Shown one piece after another: positions 36,335 to 45,485 of a DNA stretch of 64,000 nucleotides. The translations under genes and the position numbers were made by a program. Source of the stretch: JALZVT01 sp039029135 (lineage in GTDB: Bacteria; Pseudomonadota; Gammaproteobacteria; Pseudomonadales; Azotimanducaceae). The DNA is taken from the NCBI GenBank assembly GCA_039029135.1, contig JBCCGT010000014.1, positions 61,740 through 125,739 of the forward strand. The letters run 5' to 3'. A model generated the notes under the pieces. The model was not told the origin of the DNA. It ran no database searches and was given only the letters and a program-made list of their open reading frames with translations. The first letter of the stretch is position 1, and each line of letters opens with the position of its first letter.

Positions 36335-37956
36335 GTGGCACCGACGCAAGTCCCCCGACCCTCGCGCCGCCGGCGGATTACTTTCCCGACCTGCTGCCTT
36401 TTCACCTCGTGATCGATTCCGAGACCCGCGCGCTGCAAAGCGGCAAGCTGCTGGCCCGCGCGCTGCCTAACAACTGGCGGGGGGCCACGCTGGCCGAACT
36501 ATTCAGCGTGCGCCTGCCGCACAACGCCGAAACCTATCGACACGCGTTCAATCCGACGCCGCAGCAGCTATGGGTGTGCGAGACCGAGTCAGGGCTGGTG
36601 CTGCGCGGCAGCTGGCAGCGCTTCGGGGAGCACTATTTCTATTTGTGTTCTGCCCTGTTTCACAGCCTCGACGACGTCGAGAGGCAGAACCTGCGACTCA
36701 ACGACTTCGCCCCGCACGACGCCGCCGCCGACCTGCTGATGATGCTGCAGCAGCATGAGCTCGCCATGGGTCAGCTGCGCGATCTGTCGAGCAAGCTGCG
36801 GGAGAAGAAGGACCTAGCGGAGCGTGCGTCCAATGCCAAGACGACGTTCTTGGCCACCATGAGTCACGAGATTCGGACACCGCTGAACGGCGTTCTCGGC
36901 ATGCTCGAGGCGCTGACCGATACTCAACTGGGGGCCGAACAGCGCGACATCGTCGGGACGATGGAGGCATCGTCGACGCATCTGCTACACATCGTGAACG
37001 ACATATTGGATTTCGCCAAACTGGAAGCGGGTCGCATGGAAATCAGCCCGCAACCCTGTCACCTCGACGGGCTGATTCGAGGTGCGCTGGCGGTCTGCGA
37101 GGGCAGTGCGAGCGACAAGAGCATCTCCATCCGCTCTAACATCGAGGCGGCCGCCGACGGGCACTTCGCGCTCGACGAGGTGCGGCTGCGTCAGGTACTC
37201 GTCAACCTCATCGGCAACGCGATCAAGTTTTCGGAGCCGCAGGGCCGCATCGATGTGAGCGTGGCGCTGGCCAACGACAAGCTGTGTTTTTCGGTGCGCG
37301 ACTACGGCTGCGGTATTCCGTACGACAAACAGGCGCACATCTTCCGACCTTTTCGCCAGGCGGAGCACGGGCGCAAGCGCAACGCGGAGGGTACCGGTCT
37401 GGGACTCGCCATCAGCCGCCGCATCGTCGAGGCCTGTGACGGCCACATCGAGCTGGAGAGCGAGCCAGGATTCGGCGCCGAGTTTCGCTTCGTCGTGCCG
37501 GCGCATCCCGCTCGGCTGGCGCAAGAGGCGTCGCTGGACGCCACCGCGTGCGAGCCAGAACTCGACGGTCTCGTGCTGCTGGTCGAGGACAACGCGATCA
37601 ACCAGAAGGTGGCCGAGCTGAATCTGGACAAGCTCGGGCTGGCGCATGTGACCGTGGACAACGGCCAGCGCGCCGTCGCCGCGACGCGCGAGCGAGACTT
37701 CGACCTGATTCTGATGGACTGCCACATGCCCGTCATGGACGGTCTGGAGGCGACCCGCGCCATCCGGGCCCAGGGTCGCACGCTGCCAATTCTGGCCCTG
37801 ACCGCCGACGTCCTCGAGGAGGCGCGCAGCGCCTGCCTACAGGCCGGCATGGACGACGTGCTGACCAAGCCCATACGCCGCGAGGAACTGCGCGCCCGAC
37901 TGGCCTACTGGCTCGGCCCGGCGAGCAGCCCCCTGCGCGCCGTCGATCACCTCTAG
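36331..37956 (+). CDS. hybrid histidine kinase with HNOBA-like sensor domain
   Basis: Cytosolic signal-transducing kinase of 541 residues. The N-terminal 130 residues resemble the HNOBA/H-NOXA domain (LLPFHLVIDSETRALQSGK, NDFAPHD), then a coiled-coil linker, HisKA with His179 (ATMSHEIRT), HATPase_c (N295, DYGCGIP, GTGLGLA) and a receiver with Asp463 (LILMDCHMP) and Lys513. The start is TTG, overlapping the H-NOX stop by four bases. This is the HnoK-type partner of H-NOX, where NO-bound H-NOX modulates autophosphorylation. No phosphotransfer protein or output regulator is adjacent. Confidence 0.92.
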   Translation: MSGTDASPPTLAPPADYFPDLLPFHLVIDSETRALQSGKLLARALPNNWRGATLAELFSVRLPHNAETYRHAFNPTPQQLWVCETESGLVLRGSWQRFGEHYFYLCSALFHSLDDVERQNLRLNDFAPHDAAADLLMMLQQHELAMGQLRDLSSKLREKKDLAERASNAKTTFLATMSHEIRTPLNGVLGMLEALTDTQLGAEQRDIVGTMEASSTHLLHIVNDILDFAKLEAGRMEISPQPCHLDGLIRGALAVCEGSASDKSISIRSNIEAAADGHFALDEVRLRQVLVNLIGNAIKFSEPQGRIDVSVALANDKLCFSVRDYGCGIPYDKQAHIFRPFRQAEHGRKRNAEGTGLGLAISRRIVEACDGHIELESEPGFGAEFRFVVPAHPARLAQEASLDATACEPELDGLVLLVEDNAINQKVAELNLDKLGLAHVTVDNGQRAVAATRERDFDLILMDCHMPVMDGLEATRAIRAQGRTLPILALTADVLEEARSACLQAGMDDVLTKPIRREELRARLAYWLGPASSPLRAVDHL

Positions 37957-38185
37957 CCGGGCACGCGCCGCGACCGCGGCGCCGTCTGACAATGACCGCT
38001 AACTTGCCAATCGCCATAACAATCGGTTAGCGTCGCTTCGCTCGCTACGAGCCAACACCGACGCGTCCGTCACGACGCGTCGTCCTACTGATGTGCGCCG
38101 ATCCGTGGCGCTTGCCAATGCCTGGTCGTCTCGAACCGGCGCACAGCTTTCATCCTGAGCACTATCAACAGGACCGGAATTACCA

Positions 38186-40195
38186 ATGACTAAACAGATT
38201 TTCAGGGCAGTCATCGCCCTGACGCTATGCACATGTGGCGGCGCCTACGCCGCTGAACTCGGCGGTCGCCTGGAGACCGCCCCCGCGAACTACGACCTGA
38301 CGGCCGGCTCGGCCGACTGGGTCCACTTCGGCTACATCCCGCTGGAACTCGACCGCAAGCGCGGCGTCAGCCCCCAGATCACGCCTTATGTGGCCCTCGG
38401 CGGCGCCGACCCGGGCAGCACCGACCGCGTGGAGACGGGCTACACCTGGAGCGACGGTCTCGATCCCGTGCGGCTGATGCCCCTGACGTCCACCGGCAAC
38501 CGCGTCTTTCAGGTCGACAAGGGCTTTCGGATCGAGGTCAACGCATCCACGTCGATGCGGACCCTGACCCTGTTTCTCGGCGCCTGGAACGCCGAGGGCA
38601 ACCTCACCGCGCGGCTGAGCGACAACAGCGCGGCACCCTTTACGACCAGCGTGCGCAGCGCCAGCAAATACGGCGGCCGCATGCTGACGATTCGGTTTCG
38701 CGCGGCCAGCGCGGGCGCGACGCTGGTCATCGACTTTCTGGTGGCACAGCGGCTGGGGTCGCAGGCCTACATCACGCTGGAATCGGCCGCGCTGGACGCC
38801 GCCGGCGGCGGCGGGGGTGCGACGATCTCGGGCACGAGCGTGGCATCCCCGGTCCTGAACGACCTCACGGCCCTCGGCCCCACCGACTGGGTGCACTACG
38901 GTCGCGTCGCAGAGCAGCCGACCGATCGCAAGGCGGGCGTCGTATCGCGGATCAGTGGGCACATCGCCCTCGGCGACGACGTCTCGCCGAGCGCCGCGAA
39001 CGCGGCGAGCGCCGCGCGCTGGAGCGACGGCACCCCGAACCCCGCGACCAACGGCACCGCTAGCAGCATTCGCGTGTTTGATAACAACAAGGGACTGGCG
39101 GTCGAGATCGACGCGGGCACTGCGCGGCAGACGGCGCTGGTGTACGTCGGCATCAAGGGCCGCGCGAACGCGCGGCTGCGGGCGACGCTGTCTGATGGCA
39201 GCGCACCGGCCTACACGCGAACGATCAGCCAGACCGGCGGCCAGACCCAGACCACCTATGTGTTCACGCTGAACTTCGCGGCGAACAGCAACAATCGCAA
39301 GCTGCGGGTGGCTTGGGAACGCACCAACGCGCGAACGTCGGCGAGCTTTATCTCGTTCGAATCCGTGAAGCTGCTCGGCGAGCCGGAGACCGACCCGGAT
39401 CCAGAGCCCGATCCAGATCCAGATCCAGATCCAGATCCAGATCCAGATCCAGACCCGCTGCAAGGCACCGGCGCCATCGGCGATCTGGTGTGGCGCGACA
39501 GCAACGGCGACGGTCGTCAGAGCGCAGGCGAAACCGGGTTGCCCGGCGTGAACGTCTCGCTACGCACCTGCAAGGGCACGATCGATCTGACCACGTTGAC
39601 GACCGACGGCAACGGCGCGTTCCTATTCGAGAATCTACCCAACGTGCGCTATCAGCTACGCGTGACGGTGCCGGAGGGTTTCGAGATCAGCCCGCGCACC
39701 CAGGGCGGTAGTCGTCAGATCGACAGCGACGCGTTCAGCGACGGCCGCACCGGCTGCACCCGCGCGGCGCAAAACAAGGCCAAGCGTCAGTTCGATATCG
39801 GCCTGATACCGAACGACGGTAACGGCGGCGGCGGCGGCGAACCCGGCGGCGGCACCAGCAAGATTGGCGGCATCGTCTGGCTCGACGGCAACGCCGACGG
39901 CACGCGTGCCAGCGCCGAGACGGGCATCGGCGGGGTCACCGTCGAGTTGATGTCGTGCGCGACCGACGCGGTACTCGCGAGCACAACCACCAGCAGCAAC
40001 GGCAGATATTTGTTCTCGAACCTGATGGGCGCGGAGTACCGCCTGCGCGTTATCGCACCGGCGGGGCTGCGCTTTAGTCCGCAGTTTGTCGGCAGCGCGT
40101 CGCGGGACAGCAATTTCCGCGCGGACGGGCTGAGCAACTGCGTCAACGTGCCCGACGGCAAGGCGCGGCGCACCGTAGACGCGGGGTTACACTAG
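38186..40195 (+). CDS. secreted SdrD-B domain protein with Asp-Pro repeat
   Basis: Exported protein of 669 residues with a signal peptide (LTLCTCGGAYAAE). Two tandem regions of about 180 residues follow, each starting DWVHFG or DWVHYG and containing a ...WSDG segment. Next comes a (Asp-Pro)n linker at about residues 400-423. Two SdrD-B/Cna-B type modules follow (GDLVWRDSNGDGRQSAGE and GGIVWLDGNADGTRAS), separated by a Gly-rich stretch. No cell-wall sorting signal is present. It is likely an extracellular or surface-associated repeat protein; substrate or partner unknown. Confidence 0.85.
   Translation: MTKQIFRAVIALTLCTCGGAYAAELGGRLETAPANYDLTAGSADWVHFGYIPLELDRKRGVSPQITPYVALGGADPGSTDRVETGYTWSDGLDPVRLMPLTSTGNRVFQVDKGFRIEVNASTSMRTLTLFLGAWNAEGNLTARLSDNSAAPFTTSVRSASKYGGRMLTIRFRAASAGATLVIDFLVAQRLGSQAYITLESAALDAAGGGGGATISGTSVASPVLNDLTALGPTDWVHYGRVAEQPTDRKAGVVSRISGHIALGDDVSPSAANAASAARWSDGTPNPATNGTASSIRVFDNNKGLAVEIDAGTARQTALVYVGIKGRANARLRATLSDGSAPAYTRTISQTGGQTQTTYVFTLNFAANSNNRKLRVAWERTNARTSASFISFESVKLLGEPETDPDPEPDPDPDPDPDPDPDPDPLQGTGAIGDLVWRDSNGDGRQSAGETGLPGVNVSLRTCKGTIDLTTLTTDGNGAFLFENLPNVRYQLRVTVPEGFEISPRTQGGSRQIDSDAFSDGRTGCTRAAQNKAKRQFDIGLIPNDGNGGGGGEPGGGTSKIGGIVWLDGNADGTRASAETGIGGVTVELMSCATDAVLASTTTSSNGRYLFSNLMGAEYRLRVIAPAGLRFSPQFVGSASRDSNFRADGLSNCVNVPDGKARRTVDAGLH
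39410..39451 (+). repeat. hexamer tandem repeat GATCCA x7
   Basis: Seven perfect copies of GATCCA, in frame with the gene, encode consecutive Asp-Pro pairs; degenerate units flank them (GATCCAGAGCCC on the left, GACCCG on the right). Because the unit is six bases, slippage would change linker length without breaking the frame. Confidence 0.9.
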
Positions 40196-40229
40196 CCGGC
40201 CGAGAGCTGGCCAGAGGCCGAGACAACCC

Positions 40230-40694
40230 ATGCGCGTGTTCGTCGTTCGCGACCTCTGCCTTTTGCTAGCGACCACAACGCTGTGGGCGCTGGACTGGCA
40301 CACGGGCGACGCCTGGCAGCAGGCGCTGCTCGGCGGAATGACCGGACTGCTGGCCTATGAGTCCCACGAGTGGGGCCACTATCTCGGTGCGCGCCTCGGC
40401 GAGGCGCGCATCGACACCCCAAGCGCGTGGTGGTCGCCGTTCCTGTTTGGCTTCGATCCGCAGCAGAACAGCCGCCGCGCCTTCGTGCAGATGACCTGGC
40501 CCGGCTTTGTGGCAACGCTCGCCTATCTCGGCGCGTTCGCCTGGCTGTTGCCGAACGAGGGGCTGACGAGCGCGATCGCCTGGGCGATCGCGACGCTGCT
40601 GGCCGGCATCACGCTGTTCGTCGAGGTGCCGATCCTGCTGTGGGGGCTCAGCGGCCGCCGGCTGTCACCGCGCATCCGCGTGCCGCTGCCCTGA
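40230..40694 (+). CDS. membrane protein with HEWGH motif
   Basis: Integral membrane protein of 154 residues with three or four hydrophobic segments. A zinc-protease-like H46-E-W-G-H50 sits next to a membrane segment (AYESHEWGHYLGARLG), as in M50 site-2 proteases. The second M50 motif (NPxxD) is not visible, so this may be a minimal or non-proteolytic relative. It starts 35 bases after the SdrD-B gene on the same strand and might act in its secretion or processing. Function unknown. Confidence 0.7.
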   Translation: MRVFVVRDLCLLLATTTLWALDWHTGDAWQQALLGGMTGLLAYESHEWGHYLGARLGEARIDTPSAWWSPFLFGFDPQQNSRRAFVQMTWPGFVATLAYLGAFAWLLPNEGLTSAIAWAIATLLAGITLFVEVPILLWGLSGRRLSPRIRVPLP

Positions 40695-40805
40695 TTTGAT
40701 CCCCATACAGCGCGCGGCACTGAGTCCACGAGGCCGTCTACCAAGCGCGCCTGGGGCGGCCACCCCATAGGGCCGGGGTAGGCGCGTTCCTGAAACACGG
40801 TGGCG

Positions 40806-41813
40806 CTAACTGCGCAGCGCGTGCTTCACGCGCGGGACCACGTCGCGAAACAGTCTCTCGAGGCTGGGCGCCATCTGCTCGGCGCGCAGCCCCGGCGGCA
40901 CGGCCATGGTCACGATGTCGGTGATCCCGAAGCGCTCGATAAACGCGAGCAGCTCCGCCACGCAGTGGTCCGCATCGCCGACGATCCAGGTCTGCGGTAC
41001 CGGTTCGCCGCGCTCGCCGAAGCCCTCGCCGGACTCTTCGAAGAAACGCTGATAGAGCTGCATCCGATAGCGCTCGGCGGCGCGGATCACCGGCCAGTCG
41101 GCGTCGCGATCGTCGGTGACCAATATGCTGCGAATGATGCCGACGCGATAGTCACGCGGATTGCGGCCGCTGGATTCGAGCGCCGCCACCCAGGGGTCGA
41201 AGGAGCGCGCCTTCAGGCCCTGCGGCAGAAAGTGCGTGCCGAATCTGGCCGCGCGCGCCGCGCCCGCTTCCGACATCGATGCCACCCACAGCGGCGGCCC
41301 GCCCGGCTGCACGTAGCCGGGCGTGATCACGACGTCGTCGAACTGATAGCGCTTGCCGTGAAAGCTGAAGCGCTCGCCCGCGAAGCAGCGCTGCAATACC
41401 TCGATGCCCTCGTCCATCAGCGACACGCGGCGGCTGACGGGAATACCGAAGCCGCGAAATTCGTGCGGCGCATAGCCCATGCCAAGGCCAAGCTCAACGC
41501 GCCCGCCAGACAGATTGTCGAGCACCGCCAGGTCCTCGGCGAGCCGCAGCGGGTGATTAAACGGCATCAGGCAGATGTCGGTGCCAAAGCGAACGTGCTT
41601 TGTCACGGCAGCCATCGCGCTCGCGACCGGAATCCAACTCGGCAGATAGCCGTCGTCGACGAAGTGGTGTTCGGTAAACCAGACCAGGTCCGCGCCGATG
41701 CCGTCCAGCCAGCGCACCTGCTCCATGATCTCAGCGTATAGACGGGCGTCGCTGACGCCGGAGTCGGGCGGGTTACGAAAATCGTAGCTCACGCCCATGC
41801 GCAGCTCTGGCAT
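40806..41813 (-). CDS. LLM class flavin-dependent oxidoreductase
   Basis: Luciferase-like monooxygenase-family protein of 335 residues. Family segments are VWFTEHHFVDDGYLPSWIP, RFGTDICLMPFNHPLRLAEDLAVLDNLSGGR, and LGMGYAPHEFRGFG. Members use FMN or F420, and this one shares the window with the Ddn-like protein. The ATG lies at 41813; the longer frame is a shadow of the divergent VOC gene. It faces the VOC protein across 39 bases, so the two start regions overlap. Substrate unknown. Confidence 0.9.
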   Translation of the reverse strand: MPELRMGVSYDFRNPPDSGVSDARLYAEIMEQVRWLDGIGADLVWFTEHHFVDDGYLPSWIPVASAMAAVTKHVRFGTDICLMPFNHPLRLAEDLAVLDNLSGGRVELGLGMGYAPHEFRGFGIPVSRRVSLMDEGIEVLQRCFAGERFSFHGKRYQFDDVVITPGYVQPGGPPLWVASMSEAGAARAARFGTHFLPQGLKARSFDPWVAALESSGRNPRDYRVGIIRSILVTDDRDADWPVIRAAERYRMQLYQRFFEESGEGFGERGEPVPQTWIVGDADHCVAELLAFIERFGITDIVTMAVPPGLRAEQMAPSLERLFRDVVPRVKHALRS

Positions 41814-41852
41814 GATCCGACCTGTCCCCAGCAACTCCCCAAGAGTTCGATC

Positions 41853-42494
41853 ATGGCACGAATCGACCATCTGATGTGGGCGGCGAGCGATCTCGACCGC
41901 GGCATGGACTGGGCCGCGTCGACGTTCGGCGTCGCGCCCGCGCACGGCGGCTCGCACGTCGGGCTCGGTACCCGCAACGCGCTGCTATCGCTCGGCGACG
42001 TCTATCTGGAAATCATCGCGCCCGACCCCGAGCAGGATCTCACGGACACGCTGGGGGAACGGATCGCGGCGCTAAAACAGGACGGCTTGGCAACCTGGTG
42101 CGCTAGCGCCGATCTCGCTCAGCAGAGCGCGGCCTTTGCCGCACGCGGCATTCGCTGCCGCGGCCCCCAGCGCACGGAGCGTCGCACTACCGCGAGCGAC
42201 CTGCTGATCTGGGAACTGCTGTTTCCAACCACCGGCACCTACGGCGGCTGCATGCCGTTCTTCATCGATTGGCTCGACTGCGCGCACCCAGCGAGCACAA
42301 ACCCACTCGCCGGCCGCTTTACCGAACTCGAGATCACGCACGCCGACGCCGCCGGCCTCAGCGCGGCACTCGGCGAAACCGTGCAGGACGTGCAGATTCG
42401 CGGCGGCACGGCCGCGACGCTTATCGCCAGGGTGACGCTCGGCGAGGGCAGCGCAACGCTGACCAGTACCGGCGAGACGCTGGGATTGTTTTAG
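41853..42494 (+). CDS. VOC family (glyoxalase-like) protein
   Basis: Protein of 213 residues with a glyoxalase-like N-terminal domain (MARIDHLMWAASDLDRGMDWA) containing the usual His ligand, and a second half that also has VOC-like spacing (FTELEITHADA). It resembles the Glyoxalase_3-type family. It is transcribed away from the LLM oxidoreductase across a 39-base gap. Its role is unknown; it could process a product of the flavoenzyme. Confidence 0.8.
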   Translation: MARIDHLMWAASDLDRGMDWAASTFGVAPAHGGSHVGLGTRNALLSLGDVYLEIIAPDPEQDLTDTLGERIAALKQDGLATWCASADLAQQSAAFAARGIRCRGPQRTERRTTASDLLIWELLFPTTGTYGGCMPFFIDWLDCAHPASTNPLAGRFTELEITHADAAGLSAALGETVQDVQIRGGTAATLIARVTLGEGSATLTSTGETLGLF

Positions 42495-42547
42495 CGAAAC
42501 TCACCGGCTAGTAGCCCAAGGACCAGGCGCTCGACGCCTTGCAGGCG

Positions 42548-43261
42548 TTAGGTGCCCAACCAGCGGCGCAGCCGGTGCCAGCGCTTGCGCCAGCGCTCGC
42601 CGCTGTGAGGATGCCGCTGCGGCGGCGGCAGCCCGCGATCGTCCAGCCAGACAAACGGCAACCCGGTCTTCCACAGCACGTAGGGCAGGCTGAGCTGATC
42701 GCGCCCGGTGTGCCGCTCGAGCTCCTCCCACCACAGCAGCATCGCCTCGGCGAGGCCCGGATGCTCGTGATTGCGCACGAGCAGATAGTTCGCGCTGATC
42801 GGCGTGTCGAGATCGAATCCCGCAAGCGCATAGCTGGCAAGCTGCGCATCGATCCGCTCCAGATCCCGCGGACTGAACTTGTCCTGCTCGCGACAGCTCA
42901 AGACTTCTTCGGCGACGCTGCGACCCCGCGGATGTCGGAACACACCCAGCGCGGCGTCGACGTCGCGCACGGCTGCAATGTAGTCCGCGTAGTTTTGGCT
43001 GAGTTCGAGGTTGCCGTCGCGATACAGAGACGCACGGGCACCGGGAAAGAGCTCATGCGGGAACAGCTTGTGCCAGCGGTTGGTGCGCCGCCGCTCGCGC
43101 TCGCCCAGGTCCCGCGCGAGCGACTGCTGCCGCCAGGGCGACGGCAGGCTCTTCATCGCGTCGGCGAAGCAGACGAAGTCGTCGCAGGATCGGCTGGTCG
43201 ACGCGGCGTCCGGGCGCAGCCGGTCATAACCGCCGACGACACAGGTGTAGACGATGTCCAT
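42548..43261 (-). CDS. DUF616/TOD1-like glycosyltransferase-like protein
   Basis: Protein of 237 residues of the DUF616 family, related to glycosyltransferases. It opens with YTCVVGGYDRLRP and has WHKLFPHELFPGARASLYRDGN and ISANYLLVRNHEHPGLAEAM; the latter is typical for the family. ATG is at 43261, 11 bases after the methyltransferase stop on the same strand, in a unit with the flippase. It probably acts in surface glycan assembly. No metal-binding DxD is evident. Confidence 0.82.
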   Translation of the reverse strand: MDIVYTCVVGGYDRLRPDAASTSRSCDDFVCFADAMKSLPSPWRQQSLARDLGERERRRTNRWHKLFPHELFPGARASLYRDGNLELSQNYADYIAAVRDVDAALGVFRHPRGRSVAEEVLSCREQDKFSPRDLERIDAQLASYALAGFDLDTPISANYLLVRNHEHPGLAEAMLLWWEELERHTGRDQLSLPYVLWKTGLPFVWLDDRGLPPPQRHPHSGERWRKRWHRLRRWLGT

Positions 43262-43272
43262 GCCGGCGTCGA

Positions 43273-44019
43273 CTAGCGCCGGCCGAGCAGGCTGCTGACG
43301 GCAAGCCGCACATGGCCGACGAAGCCCAGTCGGCGATGCTGATCCTCGCGGCGCTCGAAGAGCTCCGGATGTACACGGTCGAGCGCGAACTCATCGTCCG
43401 GGAGCGGCTCGTGCCCTGCCGCAACCAGACGCCCGAACGCCGCCGAGGCCTCGCGCGCGTAGCACAGCAGGTTCTGCCGATAGATCACGTTCACGTCCTC
43501 GCGTCGCCACAGCCGCGGTCGCATCAGATCGAAGGCGCGGTAGCCCTGGCTGGCAAAGCGTTGCTGCCAGTACGACTGGCGCTGCTCGTTAACGTGTCCG
43601 GTGCCGCCCTGCCCCGGTACCGCCGCCGAGAACAGCACGCAGTCGGAACGACGACACAGGAAGGCGATCAGTTCGTCACCGCGCGCGGCACTCAGGTGTT
43701 CGGCCACCTCGATGCAAAGCGCGAGATCGAAGCGCCCATCGAGGTCGTCCAAACCGTCGGGAAGGCCGCTGGCAAGGTCGTGTTGCAGAAACGACGCCAC
43801 CGGAATCTCGAGCGCCGCGGCGTCAACCCAGGGGCCGTCCACGCCAAGCACGCGCCGCGCGCCGAGCTCGGTACACGCGGCCAGCCAGATGCCGGTGGCG
43901 CAGCCAATATCGACCACCGAATCACCGCCGACCTCCGGCCAGATCAGCTCCAGCACGGCCGCCGCCGAAACGCGCGTGGCCTCGGTCCTGCGGCGATAGA
44001 ATTCGGCGTCGTAGCTCAA
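43273..44019 (-). CDS. class I SAM-dependent methyltransferase
   Basis: Methyltransferase of 248 residues. The SAM-binding motif VVDIGCATGIWLAAC is followed by VLGVDGPWVD and FDLALCIEVAEHL. The start is TTG overlapping the flippase stop by three bases (TTGA), so the two are translationally coupled. It belongs to a three-gene unit with the flippase and DUF616 protein, suggesting modification of a polysaccharide or its lipid-linked precursor. Its open frame continues far upstream, but that is shadow sequence inside the flippase gene. Confidence 0.86.
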   Translation of the reverse strand: MSYDAEFYRRRTEATRVSAAAVLELIWPEVGGDSVVDIGCATGIWLAACTELGARRVLGVDGPWVDAAALEIPVASFLQHDLASGLPDGLDDLDGRFDLALCIEVAEHLSAARGDELIAFLCRRSDCVLFSAAVPGQGGTGHVNEQRQSYWQQRFASQGYRAFDLMRPRLWRREDVNVIYRQNLLCYAREASAAFGRLVAAGHEPLPDDEFALDRVHPELFERREDQHRRLGFVGHVRLAVSSLLGRR

Positions 44020-45365
44020 CCCGGCGCATCCTGAGTGGCCGCGGCAAAGAAACGACGCAGACGATGCTCGGCCCAGAGTTTGAAGGTCACGGCCCGCCCT
44101 GCCTTGCCGAGCGCGAATGCCCAGGCCGCGCCGAGCGCGCCGTATTCGGGTATCCATACGAGCGCACACAGCACCACGACAAACAGACTGGCTAGGGACA
44201 CGCGCAAGGCGTCGCTCTCGAAGTCGGTCGCATACAAGAGCTGCATGGACGGGCCCACCACGTTGCTCACCACAAACCCACACACCAGCACGAGCAGCGG
44301 TCGATAGCTCGCCGCAAAGTCGGCGCCGAACACACCGACGAGCAGTGCCTCGCCCCACAGCCAGACGATCGCCAGCAGCGGCAGCGACAGCGCCGCAGAT
44401 CCCCACGCGGCGAGGCGCAGCAGCCGCCGCAGCCGTGCGGCCTCACCGGCAGCATATAAGCGCGCGACATCGCCCCGAATCACGGCCTCTACCACGATCA
44501 GCGGCGTGCCGACGAGCAGCGCAATCGACAGCGCCACCTTGAAGATGCCGACTTCGGCGACGCTCGACAGCCACGCCAACAGCGGCACGAACGCCTCCGC
44601 GTTGAGCGTGTTGATCGCAACGATGCCGGTAAACGGCAGCAGCGCCGCAAGCCAGCGACGGTCCTCATAGGTCGGCGACCCCTGCCCGCCCGAAGCGAGC
44701 CGCCGCGCCGCCGTGCGCCCGGCGAGCACGCCGCCGACGACCAGCGCGAGCCACGCAGCACACGCGAACGAGGCCGCGGCGTGGCCGAGGGTGAGCGCAC
44801 CCGCCGCCGCGAGCGCCGCCAGCAGCAACAGCAGAGTCAGCGGGCGCACGAGCATCTCCGGCCACTGCGCCAGCACCGGTCGCCGCGCGCCCTGCTGCAG
44901 TCCGCTCAGCACCTTGGCGAGCGCGAGCGCGGGCACGGCCAACGCCGCCCAGTAAAACGCCGAACCGGCCGCCCACAGTGCAAAGGCGACGTAGAGACCA
45001 GCACACAGCAGCGCCAGCGCCGCAGCGAATGCGAGCGCGCGCCGCGTCGCCCCTGCCCACGCCGGCCAATCCGCGGCGTACTCGTAGCGCGCGAGTTCGC
45101 GGGTCAACAGCGGCGCAACGCCGCCACCGGCGGGCAGCGCAAGCAGGGTCGCGATGGCCAGCGCGAGGGTGTAGGCACCAAACTGTTCGGCGCCTAGTAC
45201 GCGCGCGAGCAGCACGGCGACGGCGAACGACGCAAGCATCTGAGCACCGCGTAGCGCTCCGACGCCCGCGACCGCACGCACCAACCGGTGACCCACGGGC
45301 GGCGGTCGCACGCCGGGCGGGGCCGGTTGCGGGCTCAACTGTGAATTCGCGTCTGCAGAGGTCAT
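44016..45365 (-). CDS. MOP/MATE-type polysaccharide flippase
   Basis: Membrane transporter of 449 residues with about a dozen hydrophobic segments, opening with GAQMLASFAVAVLLARVLGAEQFGAYTLA, typical of O-antigen and exopolysaccharide flippases (Wzx-like). It is the first gene of the glycan unit; the methyltransferase overlaps its stop. I use ATG at 45365; the longer frame enters the intergenic region with its two dyads. Substrate glycan not determinable. Confidence 0.9.
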   Translation of the reverse strand: MTSADANSQLSPQPAPPGVRPPPVGHRLVRAVAGVGALRGAQMLASFAVAVLLARVLGAEQFGAYTLALAIATLLALPAGGGVAPLLTRELARYEYAADWPAWAGATRRALAFAAALALLCAGLYVAFALWAAGSAFYWAALAVPALALAKVLSGLQQGARRPVLAQWPEMLVRPLTLLLLLAALAAAGALTLGHAAASFACAAWLALVVGGVLAGRTAARRLASGGQGSPTYEDRRWLAALLPFTGIVAINTLNAEAFVPLLAWLSSVAEVGIFKVALSIALLVGTPLIVVEAVIRGDVARLYAAGEAARLRRLLRLAAWGSAALSLPLLAIVWLWGEALLVGVFGADFAASYRPLLVLVCGFVVSNVVGPSMQLLYATDFESDALRVSLASLFVVVLCALVWIPEYGALGAAWAFALGKAGRAVTFKLWAEHRLRRFFAAATQDAPG

Positions 45366-45379
45366 CTGTAGGGAACGGG

Positions 45380-45416
45380 GATCGGCGCCCGACCGGTAAG
45401 AACAGCAGCGCCGATC
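45380..45416. promoter_or_regulatory. inverted repeat upstream of the flippase
   Basis: GATCGGCGC (45380-45388) and GCGCCGATC (45408-45416) are perfect 9-base arms 19 bases apart, just upstream of the flippase ATG and within the divergent gap. It may be an operator or a 5'-end hairpin. No regulator is known. Confidence 0.45.
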
Positions 45417-45466
45417 ATAGAGCATCGCCGCGACGGGCACCGCGACCGCACGCCGACCGAGGACGA

Positions 45467-45485
45467 TTCACAGCGCGGCTGTGAA
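45467..45485. promoter_or_regulatory. dyad TTCACAGC/GCTGTGAA in the divergent gap
   Basis: An 8-bp perfect dyad with a 3-base centre (45467-45474 and 45478-45485) lies between the divergent flippase and YD-repeat lipoprotein genes. This size and symmetry suit a dimeric regulator binding site. It is about 130 bases upstream of the lipoprotein ATG. Confidence 0.45.

Noticed and set aside
39395..39460. The GATCCA tract as a CRISPR or regulatory repeat
   Set aside because: Units are adjacent without spacers and in frame inside a coding region, coding Asp-Pro.
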